From contig BTPG01000005.1 in NCBI GenBank assembly GCA_036245525.1, forward strand, positions 119,930,417 to 119,994,416: a stretch of DNA of 64,000 nucleotides, given 5' to 3'. Origin of the DNA: Semisulcospira habei (Eukaryota > Mollusca > Gastropoda > Semisulcospiridae). The position numbers were made by a program, and so were the translations under genes. The notes under the pieces are model-generated. The model ran no database searches. It worked only from the letters and a program-made list of their open reading frames with translations, and was not told where the DNA came from. This document shows positions 1 through 11,345 of the stretch, piece after piece; within the stretch, counting starts at the first letter, position 1, and every line of letters begins with the position of its first letter.

Positions 1-26
1 CATGAAGATCTATGCATCTTGCAGTT
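1..26. repeat. Family A hairpin, right half at window edge
   Basis: The sequence CATGAAGATCTATGC followed by TCTTGCAG is the inner-to-outer right arm of family A. The left arm lies outside the window. Confidence 0.6.
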
Positions 27-59
27 GCGAGGATTAGTGAAAGCCTGGAAATAAAAATA

Positions 60-300
60 TGAGAAGATAAAAAAGAAAAGGGCATTCCAAACTTTGCATT
101 CCGATTGAAAAAAAAATGGGCAAGCCAGTGAAGAGAAAGGGGACCTGTCACTTTGGTCGATGCTTCATTCAGGGAGGATGTTTGCGAGTGTCTTTTTTCC
201 CGCTCTTTGGTTCTATACACTAGAAGATGTTAAAGATGTGACGGTGCAATTAAATCAGAGGCTTCATCAGCATAATCTCTGGGCGAACGGCTGTCGCCCG
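60..300. other. Unassigned sequence
   Basis: I see no gene, repeat family member or hairpin here apart from short A runs. Confidence 0.5.
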
Positions 301-302
301 CC

Positions 303-492
303 AGAGACATAGACCCTCGTGTGCCCCGCGCCTGCTCCTACACTGGGGACACGTAAAAGACGTGCCTTCGAAATTTCAATTAGAGTCTCATCCGCGCAGT
401 CTTCGAGAGGGCAGCGTTCATTTTTACAAGGGGCGTAGAGGCTCATGAGCGTAGACATATGAGTTGTCTCATGAGGATCCATGTCTCTTGTT
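303..492. repeat. Two degenerate family A fragments
   Basis: AGAGACATAGACCCTCGTG at 303-321 is a left arm with a poor right partner at 343-368. A second right arm (CATGAGGATCCATGTCTCTT) ends near 490. Both have diverged strongly. Confidence 0.45.
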
Positions 493-556
493 GGCATTCG
501 TGCTGCCAAACTATTGCCATTTACATCACCACCATGATGTTGATGAATGTATTTCT

Positions 557-627
557 GCGCTGGTCTGTGATTTTTTACCTTACCGCTGGAAGTAGTAAGG
601 TCTAAAATCACAGATCAGCGCACATTT
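557..627. repeat. Family E hairpin
   Basis: TGCGCTGGTCTGTGATTTT at the left pairs with AAAATCACAGATCAGCGCA at the right, around a GGAAGT loop. The arms are about 32 bp with a few mismatches. Confidence 0.75.
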
Positions 628-751
628 AAGCCTGTGGTCGTCAGGAGGAAGAGTTTATCAGAAAACTCACCACGATTCTATTGGCAATCGGTTTCTTTGA
701 AACTTCTTACAATTCTTTGAAACTTGCTCCTTTCCCTTTCTTGACGTTGGT

Positions 752-855
752 GAGCGGTGGGAACCCAGTGCGCAAAAGGTCATCGGGGCGAGGTCGGCCG
801 CCGTGCGCGGGCCAACGGCGGCCGACGTCGGCCCGATGGCCTTTTTCTCGCATTG
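752..855. repeat. Family H hairpin (CpG-rich)
   Basis: CAAAAGGTCATCGG and the complementary CCGATGGCCTTTTT flank GC-rich arms with GTCGGCCGCC and GGCGGCCGAC. The outer tips CCCAGTGCG and CGCATTGGG also pair, so the unit is about 100 bp. Confidence 0.75.
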
Positions 856-859
856 GGAA

Positions 860-1558
<699 letters not shown>

Positions 1559-1798
1559 TCTCTCGCTCTATATCTCTCGCTCTGTCTGAATGTCTCCAGA
1601 ATGCAATCAGATTCACTAATCCGTCATCTCAAGTCCTGATATCGAAGTCACAGTCGAATTTGTCACGCCAATTCCTTTCGTCTGTCTACAGGCACGCGAC
1701 AATCTTTCCCTTTCAATCAGTCATGAATCACATGAGTAGCGCTTTTGGAGTCCTATATTAAATCACTTGCCACAAGTCGCAGAGATATACCAATCAAG

Positions 1799-1892
1799 AT
1801 AGTTCAAGGGTAGTGCCTGATCAGCTTGGCGCCAGAGGCGCCAAGTTAATCAAGCACTACCCTTGAACAATCACGGTCAATCCATCTCTCTC
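1799..1892. mobile_element. Family B hairpin, truncated element
   Basis: The arms GTTCAAGGGTAGTGC and GCACTACCCTTGAAC flank GGCGCC-AGAG-GGCGCC at 1802-1868. The right flank keeps TCACGGTCAATCCATCTC. The terminal TTAA arms are missing. Confidence 0.75.
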
Positions 1893-2227
1893 AGACGATG
1901 GTGGAAGTGACGGAGACATAACGTCAAAAGGTCTAGCACAGTCGCCTGCTGAAAACTCAAAGACTTTTTTTTTTCGTTAAAGGAACACAGACGCTAATGT
2001 AGCTCATTTCCACCAGCAAGAAAACGTTACCCCCATGCCACCCTAATGCAAACTGTAGGGGTACTGCATGTTTGTGAATCTTTCAAGACGTAAAGGGCGT
2101 AGTTTTGATCGAAACGTCTTGTCGTCTGCTTCTTCCAAACAGTTCCCAGAATGACTTAAAAGGGCGGTCACTCTTGAAGTACTTCCGCTAGACGCAGTCC
2201 ATCTAAAGTATCTCGTCTGTCCTTTAC
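1893..2227. other. Unassigned sequence
   Basis: No recognisable repeat or gene was seen. There is a short T run at 1964-1975. Confidence 0.4.
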
Positions 2228-2302
2228 ATCTGCAAGAGGCATAGATCTTCACGATCCCTTGCACCCGCACGGGGTCGTGAGAATCTATGCCTTTTGTTAG
2301 CA
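2228..2302. repeat. Family A hairpin
   Basis: CTGCAAGAGGCATAGATCTT and AATCTATGCCTTTTG form the arms, and the centre is CCCGCACGGGGTC. The arms pair with a handful of mismatches. Confidence 0.8.
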
Positions 2303-2494
2303 CAGGCTGGCTGGCCCCAAGTACGACCTTGGATGAAGGGGGTCTTTGGGGTACGAGTGTGTGACTGGCGGAGAACACTTATTTTCTTTCACCCACAAAA
2401 GAGAGTGAGATGTCTCAGAAGGGTTTTAGTCTGGATGTCAAGCTGCGAAGTGCACAGTCTTGCAAGATAATGCCACCCGCCAGTAAGAGACATT

Positions 2495-2632
2495 TAAACA
2501 CACACGCATGCACGCATGCACGCACACAAGCGAATTGGCACGCGCGCACACAAGCGAATTGGCACGCGCGCGCCCGCACGGATACGCACCCCCAAACACA
2601 CAAGAACACATACACGCACACGCTGGCACACA

Positions 2633-2698
<66 letters not shown>

Positions 2699-2715
2699 GA
2701 CACACACGGACGCAC
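2495..2715. repeat. (CA)n microsatellite with impure CACG flank
   Basis: An impure CACG/CACA lead-in contains a duplicated CACAAGCGAATTGGCACG. It is followed by nearly pure CA at 2637-2696. Confidence 0.95.
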
Positions 2716-2899
2716 GCACACAGCTTACATTCATACCAGATGTAAACGGTAACTTTTATTATTAAAATTTTGAGAATGTTTTGTCTTCCATCTTTCATTT
2801 TGTAAGGTAGGGCTACATTGCTGCTCGTTGGAACTAAACTGGAACTCATTAAACGCATCTCATCACCACCAACAGAGTTATAACAAAGCACCTTGAAGG

Positions 2900-3090
2900 T
2901 TAACTCATTCTGCGACACCACAGCAAGATATGGCTCGACCATGATAGTTCAAGGGTGGTGGCAGAATAGCTTGGCGCCTATAGGCGCCAAGTTATTCTGC
3001 CACCACCCTTGAACTATCATGGTCGATCTGTCTCCTGAAATGTAATGCGGTCCGCAGCGGATAACTCCAAAATGTGGGTATTTTGTAACT
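2900..3090. mobile_element. B2 TTAA hairpin element
   Basis: It starts TTAACTCATTCTG. The hairpin at 2939-3027 has about 42 bp arms with a single mismatch around GGCGCC-TATA-GGCGCC. The right flank contains AACTCCAAAATGTGGG, typical of B2, but the right TTAA is lost. Confidence 0.85.
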
Positions 3091-3513
3091 CTGGAACAAT
3101 GAGTTGAAGTCAAGGACACGACGAACAATGAGGAAGAAAGCCAAAAGACGTGTCCAATAGATTCTAAGGTTTTTTCTTTTCAGTTCCGCCTCCACCTCGT
3201 AGTAAAGGTGCAGATGTGCCGAGTTAATACCACAATCAACCAGAAAAGAAGAACCAAAATATTCTTTTTTTACAATACAGCTCATTCAGATTCGGGCGTT
3301 GTAGTTCTTAAAAGAAAAAAAGCAGGGAGGCAACTGAAATGAAAAGGAGAGGAAAATGTGCTTCAGGAGATGCTTTCCACTCAGCTTAAATCTCCATTCG
3401 CCTCTGCCGCGAGGAAATTCACATAAAGCGTTCAATGACGACTGTACTAATCTAAAATTCTAATAGCCAAAGGAAGTAGCGCCATCTTGGTCAAAAATAA
3501 AAGTGTTTTGTTG
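3091..3513. other. Unassigned sequence
   Basis: No gene or family member was identified between the B2 and H elements. Confidence 0.4.
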
Positions 3514-3682
3514 CCTACCCAATGCGTAAAAGGCCATCGGACCGACGTCGGCCACCGTTGGCCTGCGCACCGACGTCGGCCACCGTTGGCCCGCGCACAG
3601 CCGTGTGTGGGCCAACGGCGGCCGACATCGGCCCGATGACCTTCTGTGCATTGAGTAAGTATATTGCCTACCAGGCAATGCC
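3514..3682. repeat. Family H hairpin with internal 28 bp duplication
   Basis: The tips GTTGCCTACC and complementary sequence near 3665 enclose CpG-rich arms. The left arm carries two consecutive 28 bp units (3541-3568 and 3569-3596) beginning ACCGACGTCGGCC, whereas the right arm has one. Confidence 0.75.
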
Positions 3683-3714
3683 CGTCAAAGGTGTTGTCAA
3701 CCTTCTTTCTAAGC

Positions 3715-3756
3715 GTGTGCTGGTATGTGATTTTCATCCTTACGGCTGTAAGACGT
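3715..3756. repeat. Family E left half
   Basis: GTGCTGGTATGTGATTTTC then CCTTACGGCTGTAAG matches the left arm and centre of E. The right arm is absent. Confidence 0.5.
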
Positions 3757-3805
3757 AACACAGAACAAGCAAATAAATAAAGTCAGCATGTTAATTTTTT
3801 TATAT

Positions 3806-3890
3806 AAGCGAGATTTTCATTGTTATGCAATGAAAATCTCGCTTTTATGAAACTGAAATGGACATAATGTCTTTTGCCAAATAACGGCAG
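3806..3890. repeat. Family M hairpin
   Basis: AGCGAGATTTTCATTG and CAATGAAAATCTCGCT form a perfect inner stem. The downstream flank, read in reverse complement, matches the flank of the other M copy near 25870-25920 (TTGCCAAATAACGG here, CCGTTATGTGGCAA there). Confidence 0.7.
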
Positions 3891-3991
3891 TAGTCGACTT
3901 AATAAGACTTTTCCGCGATATCTGAAACTTGAAACCGATGACAAGCGCACATTTCAAAGTGAAGTTTCGTCTGATACATGTATACAAATTC

Positions 3992-4074
3992 ACACCCCCC
4001 CCCACCCACCCACCCACCCCACCCACCCACCACCACCCACCTACCCCTCACCCCCACCCCCACCCCCACCCCCC
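3992..4074. repeat. C-rich CCCA simple repeat
   Basis: Impure CCCA and CACCC units. Confidence 0.9.
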
Positions 4075-4445
4075 AGTCAGATAGTCCCGTAAAGTCCCCA
4101 ATAACTAAGTTAAAGATGAGTCAGTCCAACAGTTGTTTTATTCACGAAAGTGTCACCAGACCAATGACAAGAGACGACGCGATGCTTCAGCCAATCGCAG
4201 ACGAGCAGACATCTCCTAGTTATGGAGTGCACAGTCCGGGCCAGACTAGGTGTGCGAGAGCGGCGACACAACCAATAACCTTCCTGCGAGAAATGTCACC
4301 AATGACGTCAGCGCAAGGGAGGATAATTCGTTTTCAGCCGTGGGCCTGTCAATGTCAAATTCAATGCAAAAACGAGGAATTGGTGAGGACCGTTTCTAGG
4401 TGCCCCTGAAATGCCCACAATCTCCTATCTCTGAGGAACGCAGAC
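4075..4445. other. Unassigned sequence
   Basis: An open frame crosses this interval from the C-rich repeat, but its protein is compositionally ordinary with no recognisable motif. I do not call a gene. Confidence 0.4.
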
Positions 4446-4513
4446 GTAATTAAGCTTTATGCTTGCCAGCAAGAGGCTACACCTCTTGCTGGCAAGCATA
4501 AAGCTAAATTACA
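4446..4513. repeat. Core-deleted hairpin built from family A tips
   Basis: GCTTTATGCTTGCCAGCAAG and its complement flank GAGGCTACACCTC. The part GCAAGAGG/CCTCTTGC is the outer tip of family A, but the ATAGA...CCCCTGC arm is missing, giving a compact perfect stem of about 23 bp plus a near-perfect extension. Confidence 0.7.
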
Positions 4514-4926
4514 CCCTCCTGTTTTATGAGGATCGGTGCCTTCTTGAGTTACATGGGGTTTGCTCCAAATAGTGTTCTGGCGGCATCTGAAGCGTTCTCA
4601 GGAGGGACTTGAAGGGACAATTATCTTCAAGAGGAAGAGAGGGTGGAGGGGTAGTTGGGAGACGGAGGATGGGGGTCTGGGGTGGAAGAAGACATAAGGG
4701 AAGGGGGGTGGGGTGAATCGTAAAGAAACTAAGAAGAAACGGGCTTGATGAGGAGATGAGGAGATTCTTTCCCTTTTCAGTTTTAATCTTTCATACCTCA
4801 GTGTGGGGGCAGAAGAGAGAAGAGTTATAAAGAGAAATAATATATGATTTTTTTCTTAATGCAGTCATGAATAGACTAAGACTACCACAATTTGAGGATG
4901 TTTATAAGCAAGATCTCTAGCCACAA
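4514..4926. other. Unassigned sequence, purine-rich
   Basis: GGA/GGG-rich at 4620-4710. No gene recognised. Confidence 0.4.
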
Positions 4927-4990
4927 AACATAGATTCTCATGAGCTCCTGCAGCTGCAAGAGCTCATGAGAATCTATGCCATCTCTCGCA
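4927..4990. repeat. Family A hairpin
   Basis: ACATAGATTCTCATGAGCTC pairs with GAGCTCATGAGAATCTATG around CTGCAGCTGCA. The inner arms are perfect and the outer tips are degenerate. Confidence 0.85.
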
Positions 4991-5141
4991 ATAGAAAGAC
5001 AGGCTGAGCGGAGGGACTTGCGACAGAAAATGGCATCGCTCTCTGACTCTGACAGCGCGAGGAAAGAACTTGCGGGCAAAAGCACCATGAACGTTTCTTG
5101 TTGTTTGTTTTTTACCTTTTTTTATAAGTCCTTTTAAAATG

Positions 5142-5185
5142 TTAACTCATTCCAGACAATCCGCATCCGGATATGCCGCATGAAG
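5142..5185. repeat. Family G left half
   Basis: TTAACTCATTCCAGAC then CCGCATCCGGATA matches the left arm of G. The right arm is not found nearby. Confidence 0.5.
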
Positions 5186-5354
5186 TCACGTTTATGATTA
5201 AGCACGTATCGAATGTGCTAATATGTTCAAACAAGTGACGATACATAAGCGTAACATTCAAATCCCTTTCAAAGCCGATGTAATGCAAATCGCTTTCTGT
5301 TATGGGTTCACTGTCTAAGAAGCACTGTGCATACATGCACAAAGCCGGTAATCA

Positions 5355-5418
5355 TAGATCGACCATGATAGCTCGAAGGTGGTGCCCTGCACAGCTCGTG
5401 TGTCTCTTGGCACCAAGA
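5355..5418. repeat. Degenerate family B fragment
   Basis: ATCGACCATGATAGCTCGAA and GTGGTGCC recall the B2 left arm. The centre has lost GGCGCC. Confidence 0.45.
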
Positions 5419-5480
5419 GTCATTTAAGGCATTGCCTTTAGCCGATCACTGCAAAGAAATGCGAACTCCACACGACCCAG

Positions 5481-5550
5481 GTGCAAGAGGCAAAGAACCT
5501 CGTGAGCCCCTGCATATGCGGGGGCTCATGAGGTTCTTTGCCTCTTACTG
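5481..5550. repeat. Family A variant hairpin (AAAGAACC arm)
   Basis: The arms read GCAAGAGGCAAAGAACCTC and GAGGTTCTTTGCCTCTT instead of the usual ATAGATCCTC. Both arms carry the same replacement, and the centre is CCCCTGCATATGCGGGGG. Confidence 0.85.
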
Positions 5551-6234
5551 GCGCCACTCAAATCTGTGTTCCTTGGATCGATTGGATTATTCTGCGTTGA
5601 GTTTGCTCTTCTTTCAAGACAAAATTTGCATCCAATGGCAACGAAGAGGTTCAGCAGCTGGCGATGGAACTTTTATTCTATTTAAAACGTTATTTACTTG
5701 AATCCGTGGACGCTTGCAACCTTTCTGTTGAACTTAATTGTTTACAGTGACAACAACAATAACAACAAATTGAAATGTTACGTGATGTTTCCAAAATGCT
5801 TTCTTTTTTCTTTTCAAAAATGATGATTTTTCGGACACGTCATCCTGTTTCGCTAATAACTAAAACACAGTCTTAACTTTTATCAGCTCTGAGCTTGTTT
5901 TCTTCTGGGATGTTTTCTTCATCTTTGTGTAGGTCGATGATTAAAATAAAAATAGATGAAACGCAAGTCAAACTGACTTTTCAAAATAAAGGGCGACAAC
6001 AGGAAATGTCTGTGTGCACGCTAGTTACAATGAACGCCTGATAATTAGTTTATTCTTAAATGTGAAAGTGGTGCTGGCTGGAGTGGTTCATCCATGAATA
6101 CAAACGACCAACAAAAAAACAAAAACAAAACAAACTAACCTCAACAACTGCCGGTGGACGCAGCTTGTGTTTCTGATATTTTTGTTAATCCATCCAATAA
6201 ATATGTTGGCTACGAAAGCGTATCTTTAACCTTT
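5551..6234. other. Unassigned AT-rich sequence
   Basis: No gene, tail or repeat was recognised over about 680 bp. There are A-rich and CAACAA runs at 5750-5775 and 6105-6135. Confidence 0.4.
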
Positions 6235-6439
6235 TTAACCCCACGGCCACATTTCCCAAATTTTCGAGGTGTCACCTAACGACTATGTACCAGTTGCACG
6301 AGATGGATTGGCCATAATAATTCAAGGGTAGTGCCAGATTAGCTTGGGGCCTTTAGGCGCCAAGCTAATCTGGCACTACCCTTGAATTATCATGGTCAAT
6401 CCATCTCCTGCTGTAGGGCGTCGGGGCTAAATGGGTTAA
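6235..6439. mobile_element. B1 TTAA hairpin element, complete
   Basis: TTAA at 6235 and at 6436 flank a 205 bp unit. The long arm contains CCCAAATTTTCGAGGTG and CTAACGACTATGTACCAG. The central hairpin (6309-6400) ends in GGCGCC, and the short arm ends GGGGCTAAATGGGTTAA. The internal ends CCCCACGG and CGGGGCTAAATGGG are imperfect inverted repeats. Confidence 0.9.
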
Positions 6440-6500
6440 TACTCTTGCATTCAACGACATTGAATCCCCATGTGCCCAAGGAGTAAATGTAAGATGGTGT

Positions 6501-6542
6501 CAGCAAGAGGCGTAGATCATGAGGATCTATGCCAATTGCAGC
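6501..6542. repeat. Short family A hairpin, core deleted
   Basis: CAGCAAGAGGCGTAGATC joins directly to ATGAGGATCTATGCC, so the CCCCTGC centre is missing. Confidence 0.65.
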
Positions 6543-6837
6543 TGGATCCTGTTCACTTTGTTTTTCAGCAGCGATGGTCAACAGCGGATGCCTCCTACAC
6601 GCGACACTTCAACAGACCTAATTTGATTTCGTTTTTCATTTTTCTTTTCTTTTTTTCTTTTTCCTTCTTTATTCTTTTTTCTCCTTTTTCTGCACAATCG
6701 CAGAAAAAAATAATGTTATGTTTTCAGGAAACCATTCTAACGTGCGAATCGAATTTGATCCAAACGGTTTTGCTACCGTGGAACTTATGCATAGTAAATA
6801 GAATCCCGTACATATGACGCTCTTTGTCTGACTGAAT

Positions 6838-6905
6838 ATGAGGCAGAGATCGTCGTGTGTCCCTGAATCCTGCGGGGGCACATGAACATCTATGCCTTTT
6901 GCAAA
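6838..6905. repeat. Degenerate family A hairpin
   Basis: GAGGCAGAGATCGTCGTG and CATGAACATCTATGCCTTTTG flank CCTGCGGGGGC. Confidence 0.55.
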
Positions 6906-7312
6906 TTTGTGACGTTCGCAGTCAGAAAAACATAGTCCGCTGAAATTTCGCCGCAGTTACAAGGAGTGGGGCGACAATTATGTCCACCCACGCACTCAAG
7001 CGTCAGAAATACGCCCCCGTGAACAAAAAAATGCTCGGGCATATGACAGCCTTAGTTGGCAAGCGCTGACGTCGTGCCAAGGACCTCTCATTAATTGATT
7101 TCCACCGCTTTTGTGCCATGGGGCTGATCCTGCCATCAACTGGAGAGGCCAGTTCCCCTACAGGGCACCTTGCTTAGTGGCTTGCGCAGGTTTAAGACAA
7201 TGTTTAAGTATTCACCACAAAATGTTTTCAGGAAAAACACCACACGAATTTTTTCCGGCAATCTACAATATTTCCGCTTTCAGATTCTGCAAAGACAAGA
7301 AGGGGTAACCGC
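6906..7312. other. Unassigned sequence
   Basis: No repeat family or gene recognised. Confidence 0.4.
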
Positions 7313-7600
7313 ACTTGTTTGTTTGTTTGTTTGTTTGTTTGTTTGTTTGTTTGTTTGTTTGTCTGTCTGTCTGTTTGTTGCATCAACACATCGTTTGATT
7401 GTTTCGGTTTGGTTTGGTTTCCTTTGTTTGTTGTTCTTGTTTTGTTCCTTTTTTCTTTCTTTTTTTTTTTTTTTTTTTTGGTTTAGTTTGTTTTGGTTTT
7501 GTTCGGTTTGGTTCGGTTTGGTTTGGTTTGGTTTGGTTTGGTTTGATTCGTTTGGGTTTGGTTTGGTTTGGTTTGATTTGGTTTGGTTTTAGGGAAACGA
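7313..7600. repeat. (GTTT)n then (GGTTT)n simple repeats
   Basis: A GTTT array at 7313-7362 is followed by GGTTT-type pentamers to 7600. A T run at 7460-7480 interrupts it. Confidence 0.95.
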
Positions 7601-7659
7601 GTTTAGACGAGGACTGTAATCAAGGCTAGTTTCAAATTCTGCTTTTTATTCAATAAGAA

Positions 7660-7736
7660 TAAGGGTAGGGATGTGCAGACAGAGATGTTTAAAAGAATAA
7701 CTTTTAAACATCTATGTCTGCACATCCCTACCCTTA
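7660..7736. repeat. Family I hairpin (single copy here)
   Basis: TAAGGGTAGGGATGTGCAGA and its complement form arms of about 36 bp around AATAA, with one mismatch. No second copy was seen. Confidence 0.8.
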
Positions 7737-7740
7737 ACCA

Positions 7741-7785
7741 CCCCGCCCCCCCCCCCTCCCCCCCCCCCCACACACACACTCACTC
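7741..7785. repeat. Poly-C / CACA tract
   Basis: C runs interrupted by T and A, then a short CA run. Confidence 0.85.
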
Positions 7786-7922
7786 CTCATTTCTCAAAGT
7801 TGAGTGCCAGAACACCCCCAAGCTCCCTTCCCAAAACTCCCCTCATTCCCCTAGACAGTTAGTCATGCATCGGGCTCGAAATGATACCCTCAGCTGAAAG
7901 CAAGGCTGAAACCACTCTCCGT

Positions 7923-8035
7923 CAGCAAGAGGCATAGAGTCACATGAGCTCCTGCAAGGCAGTGGCCCATGTGAATCTATGCCTCTTGCAGATGGAAGCG
8001 GCCATGGTCTCATGTGAATCTGTGTTTCCTGAAGA
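7923..8035. repeat. Family A hairpin plus extra right half
   Basis: The hairpin at 7923-7992 has tips CAGCAAGAGGCATAGAG and GAATCTATGCCTCTTGCAG. A second right arm, TCTCATGTGAATCTGTGTTT, follows at 8009-8028. Confidence 0.75.
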
Positions 8036-8056
8036 CGGTAGAGTCTGGATCAGGGA

Positions 8057-8087
8057 CCGCGACTGAAGGAAGCGCCTTCAATCGCGG
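8057..8087. repeat. Small isolated hairpin
   Basis: CCGCGACTGAAGG and CCTTCAATCGCGG pair around AAGCG with one mismatch. It matches no other family. Confidence 0.6.
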
Positions 8088-8687
<600 letters not shown>

Positions 8688-8767
8688 GAGACGCGTTTAC
8701 AGAGGATCATGGACAGCAAAGATGTGAACGAACCAAACGCAAGAAAGAACCCGAGAACAGATCCCAT

Positions 8768-8838
8768 CTGCAAGAGGCATAGACCTTCATGTGCCCCTGC
8801 ATGTGCAGGGGCACGTGAGAATCTACGCCTCTTGCAGT
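8768..8838. repeat. Family A hairpin
   Basis: CTGCAAGAGGCATAGACC and CTACGCCTCTTGCAG are the tips. The centre GTGCCCCTGCATGTGCAGGG is near-perfect. Confidence 0.9.
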
Positions 8839-9132
8839 CAAAGATCGGCACCCGATGTTTCTTAAACTGCGGGAGTTCCTTGGTTTTTAGGACGTATAAC
8901 TGGGTGGATTTAATTCCCTCCGCGTTTTCTGCTTGTCTGATTATCCGGCGGCCCTGCCCCTGACAGGACAGTCACATGCTTTAGCCTGACCCTTCCTCCT
9001 TCTGAGGGGATAAATATACGTAACTCAGTCGTATCATTCCACCCCGATGACCTTACATTATCGGGAAAACAGAAATCATAAGAGTAAATTGAGCATATCT
9101 TGCCAAGCAATCTGCAGGAAGGGTTCGTGACA

Positions 9133-9268
9133 ATATACTGACGAGAAAAAAGAAATTAGAGTTTCCGATGATTCCAAAAATGTCGCATTTCATTTGCTCG
9201 TCAGTATATATGCCTCCTGCAGCTGAAACAATCAGCAGGAACTCAAGAGAATTTAAGCCTCGCGCAGA
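9133..9268. repeat. Family C hairpin with shortened left arm, then family A half
   Basis: TATACTGACGAG and CTCGTCAGTATA are the C tips (9133-9210). The left arm lost its inner part and jumps to TTTCCGATGATTCC. A degenerate A fragment follows (GCCTCCTGCAGCTG to 9268). Confidence 0.7.
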
Positions 9269-9539
9269 AAGCCAAAATATTCCGAAGCTCATTTGAATTG
9301 TTGTCTCTTGCAGATGGAAGGTTGCTGGCTGAGGGGACAAAAAAAGCCAGACGACATCGACAGGCTAAGGGAGGCAACCTGTCGTTAGTTCTTTCCCTTT
9401 GTCAATGTCGCCCGTAGGTTCCACGACCGTCGGTAGTTCCACCCGCTGCTGACTCTCAGAATAAAGTACGCTTATCTGGAAAGACGAGTTCCTGTCCAAA
9501 CAAGACTCGAAGTTTTAGGGATACTCCAGCGCCGAAAAT
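9269..9539. other. Unassigned sequence
   Basis: Only TTGTCTCTTGCAGATGG at 9299-9315 recalls a family A outer tip. Confidence 0.4.
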
Positions 9540-9616
9540 ATGTGTGGCGGTCTGTGATTTTGAACCTTACGGCTCTGAAGAGCGGTAAGGTTCAGTCGCA
9601 GACCACCGGCACACAT
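9540..9616. repeat. Family E hairpin
   Basis: ATGTGTGGCGGTCTGTGATT and its imperfect complement ending CCGGCACACAT flank CGGCTCTGAAGAGCGG. Confidence 0.75.
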
Positions 9617-9942
9617 CTCCTTGTTACAAAAAAAGAAGTAAAAGTACCTGATCCCCGCCTTAACCCCCTCCCCCTCGGCCCCCCCCCCCCGCCAACCGCC
9701 ACCCCCTGCCCAATCCTAATCCACCTCGACCTAACCCGGGAATGCACTTTCCAGGGACCATTGCAGGCAATGTTGACACGCAGGGCAAAGTATATGGAGT
9801 GTCCAGTTTCAATCCAGATATCATATGACCAGATATGGCCCAAATGCAGTTGTGGCACAGAGTATCTGTAGCGTCCAGTTTGAATCCAGATAATTATTAG
9901 ATGTGGTAAAAAGTTACATTGCTGGCCATTTTTCAGCGCCGA
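9617..9942. other. Unassigned, with a short direct repeat
   Basis: GTCCAGTTT(C/G)AATCCAGAT occurs at 9800 and again at 9869, about 69 bp apart. A C-rich stretch lies at 9665-9700. Confidence 0.5.
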
Positions 9943-10072
9943 ATATGTTGTTCAGTCTGTGATTTTGGACCTTACGGCTGAGCTTTCTGAAGAGCCGAAA
10001 GGTATAAAATAACGGATCAGCACATGACTTGAAAACCGTAAGGTCCATAACCACAGATCAACGCGGCACGTC
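9943..10072. repeat. Family E hairpin plus extra right half
   Basis: A left arm (CAGTCTGTGATTTTGGACC) with a degenerate right arm to 10030 is followed by another right arm, CCGTAAGGTCCATAACCACA, at 10038. Confidence 0.6.
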
Positions 10073-10145
10073 TGACTGTGTGCATCTACGTACTGGGAAA
10101 AAGAAGTGGAAACAAACCAACATTTTCCCGGCACTCTCCCCTGTA

Positions 10146-10200
10146 AGCAAAGGTCCTCGGGCCGACGTCGGCCGCAGTGGGCTGAGGCTCTTCTGCTTAC
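10146..10200. repeat. Family H fragment
   Basis: AAAGGTCCTCGGGCCGACG then TCGGCCGCAGTGGGC is the left arm and centre of H. Confidence 0.5.
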
Positions 10201-10299
10201 TGATTAGTCCCCTCCACCACCCCCTCCATCCCCCGATCGTGTTAGAGTCTTACTTAGAGACGTGGACTAAAGGCGACTGGCACAGCGGCTTAGTTCGTC

Positions 10300-10364
10300 C
10301 CACACTGGTTGTCTCCCTCGATTCGATCCTAAGGTAGCGAAATCGAGAGAGACAACTAGGGTGA
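10300..10364. repeat. Family F hairpin
   Basis: ACACTGGTTGTCTCCCTCG and CGAGAGAGACAACTAGGGTG pair around GATTCGATCCTAAGGTAGCG. Confidence 0.75.
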
Positions 10365-10588
10365 GTCCGTCTTTGCGTGTCTAGTGGACGTTTCAGCGCC
10401 ATATTAGAATTCTTGACCTAGTTTTCTGTCCCCAGCTGTCAGCGACGCCTGTGCTTTGTTTATTTTGTCCTTGTTGTCGGCCTGTACATCGGTCTACTCT
10501 ACATTTTCAAAAAATAGATCGTTGTCGAACAGCTAGAATACCAGAAAAGTATATTTTCAGTACAAACTGAAACAAGATAGAAATTTAC

Positions 10589-10772
10589 TTAACATTTAGC
10601 CCCAAGGCCCCATTTCGCAAATTTTGGAGGTGCTACATAAAGATTATGTACATGTCTCAGAAGATGTATCGACCATGATACGCATTCAGGCGTCAAGCTC
10701 GTCTGGCACTACCTTTGAATTATCATGGTCGATCCATCTCCTTCCGTAGGGTGCTGGGGCTAAATGGGTTAA
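10589..10772. mobile_element. B1 TTAA element with deleted left hairpin arm
   Basis: TTAA at 10589 and 10769. The long arm (CCCAAGGCCCCATTTCG, ATTATGTAC) and short arm (GGGGCTAAATGGG) are present. The left hairpin arm is cut from ATCGACCATGAT straight to ACGCATTCAGGCG. Confidence 0.8.
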
Positions 10773-10934
10773 ACAATGACACTTCAGAATTCTCGCTTGA
10801 GGGTTGAGGATATAGGGATAATTATGACATCAGTTATGTCGTTAGCAAGTCTGTTCTTGGTCAATACCTATTTCAAAAACAGCAACTTTTAAACTTTCAG
10901 AACATCTCATAAAAAAACGACATAAACGTCTGAG

Positions 10935-11345
10935 TTGGCTGGTTGGTTGGTTGGTTGGTTGGTTGGTTGGTTGGTTGGTTGGTTGGTTGGTTGGTTGGTT
11001 GGTTGGTTGGTTGGTTGGTTGGTTGGTTGGTTGGTTGGTTCGTTCGTTCGTTCGTTCGTTCGTTCGTTCGTTCGTTCGTTCGTTCGTTCGTTGGTTGGTT
11101 TGGTTTGGTTTGGTTTGGTTTGGTTTGGTTTGGTTTGGTTTAATTGGTGGGCTGGGTTGTGTTGAGTTGGGTTGGTTGGTTCGTTCGTTCGTGTGTTCGT
11201 TCGTTCGATCGTCGATTGGTTCTTTGTTTGGTTGGTTTGTTTGCTTGTTCGTTTATTTGTTGTTCTTTCGTCTGTTTGTTTGTTTGTTTGTTTGTTTGTT
11301 TGTTTGTTTGTTTGTTTGTTTGTTTGTTTGTTTGTTTGTTTGGTT
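10935..11345. repeat. Tetra/pentanucleotide mosaic
   Basis: Successive blocks: GGTT (10941-11040), CGTT (11041-11091), GGTTT (11099-11140), mixed GGTT/CGTT (11165-11230) and TGTT (11275-11341). Units differ by one base at each change. Confidence 0.95.

Noticed and set aside
2415..2942. 175-codon minus frame and overlapping plus frames
   Set aside because: Driven by the CA repeat; Val-Cys repeats are a translation artefact.
10935..11040. Telomere-like array
   Set aside because: GGTT units are not TTAGGG or a known variant and sit among other simple repeats.
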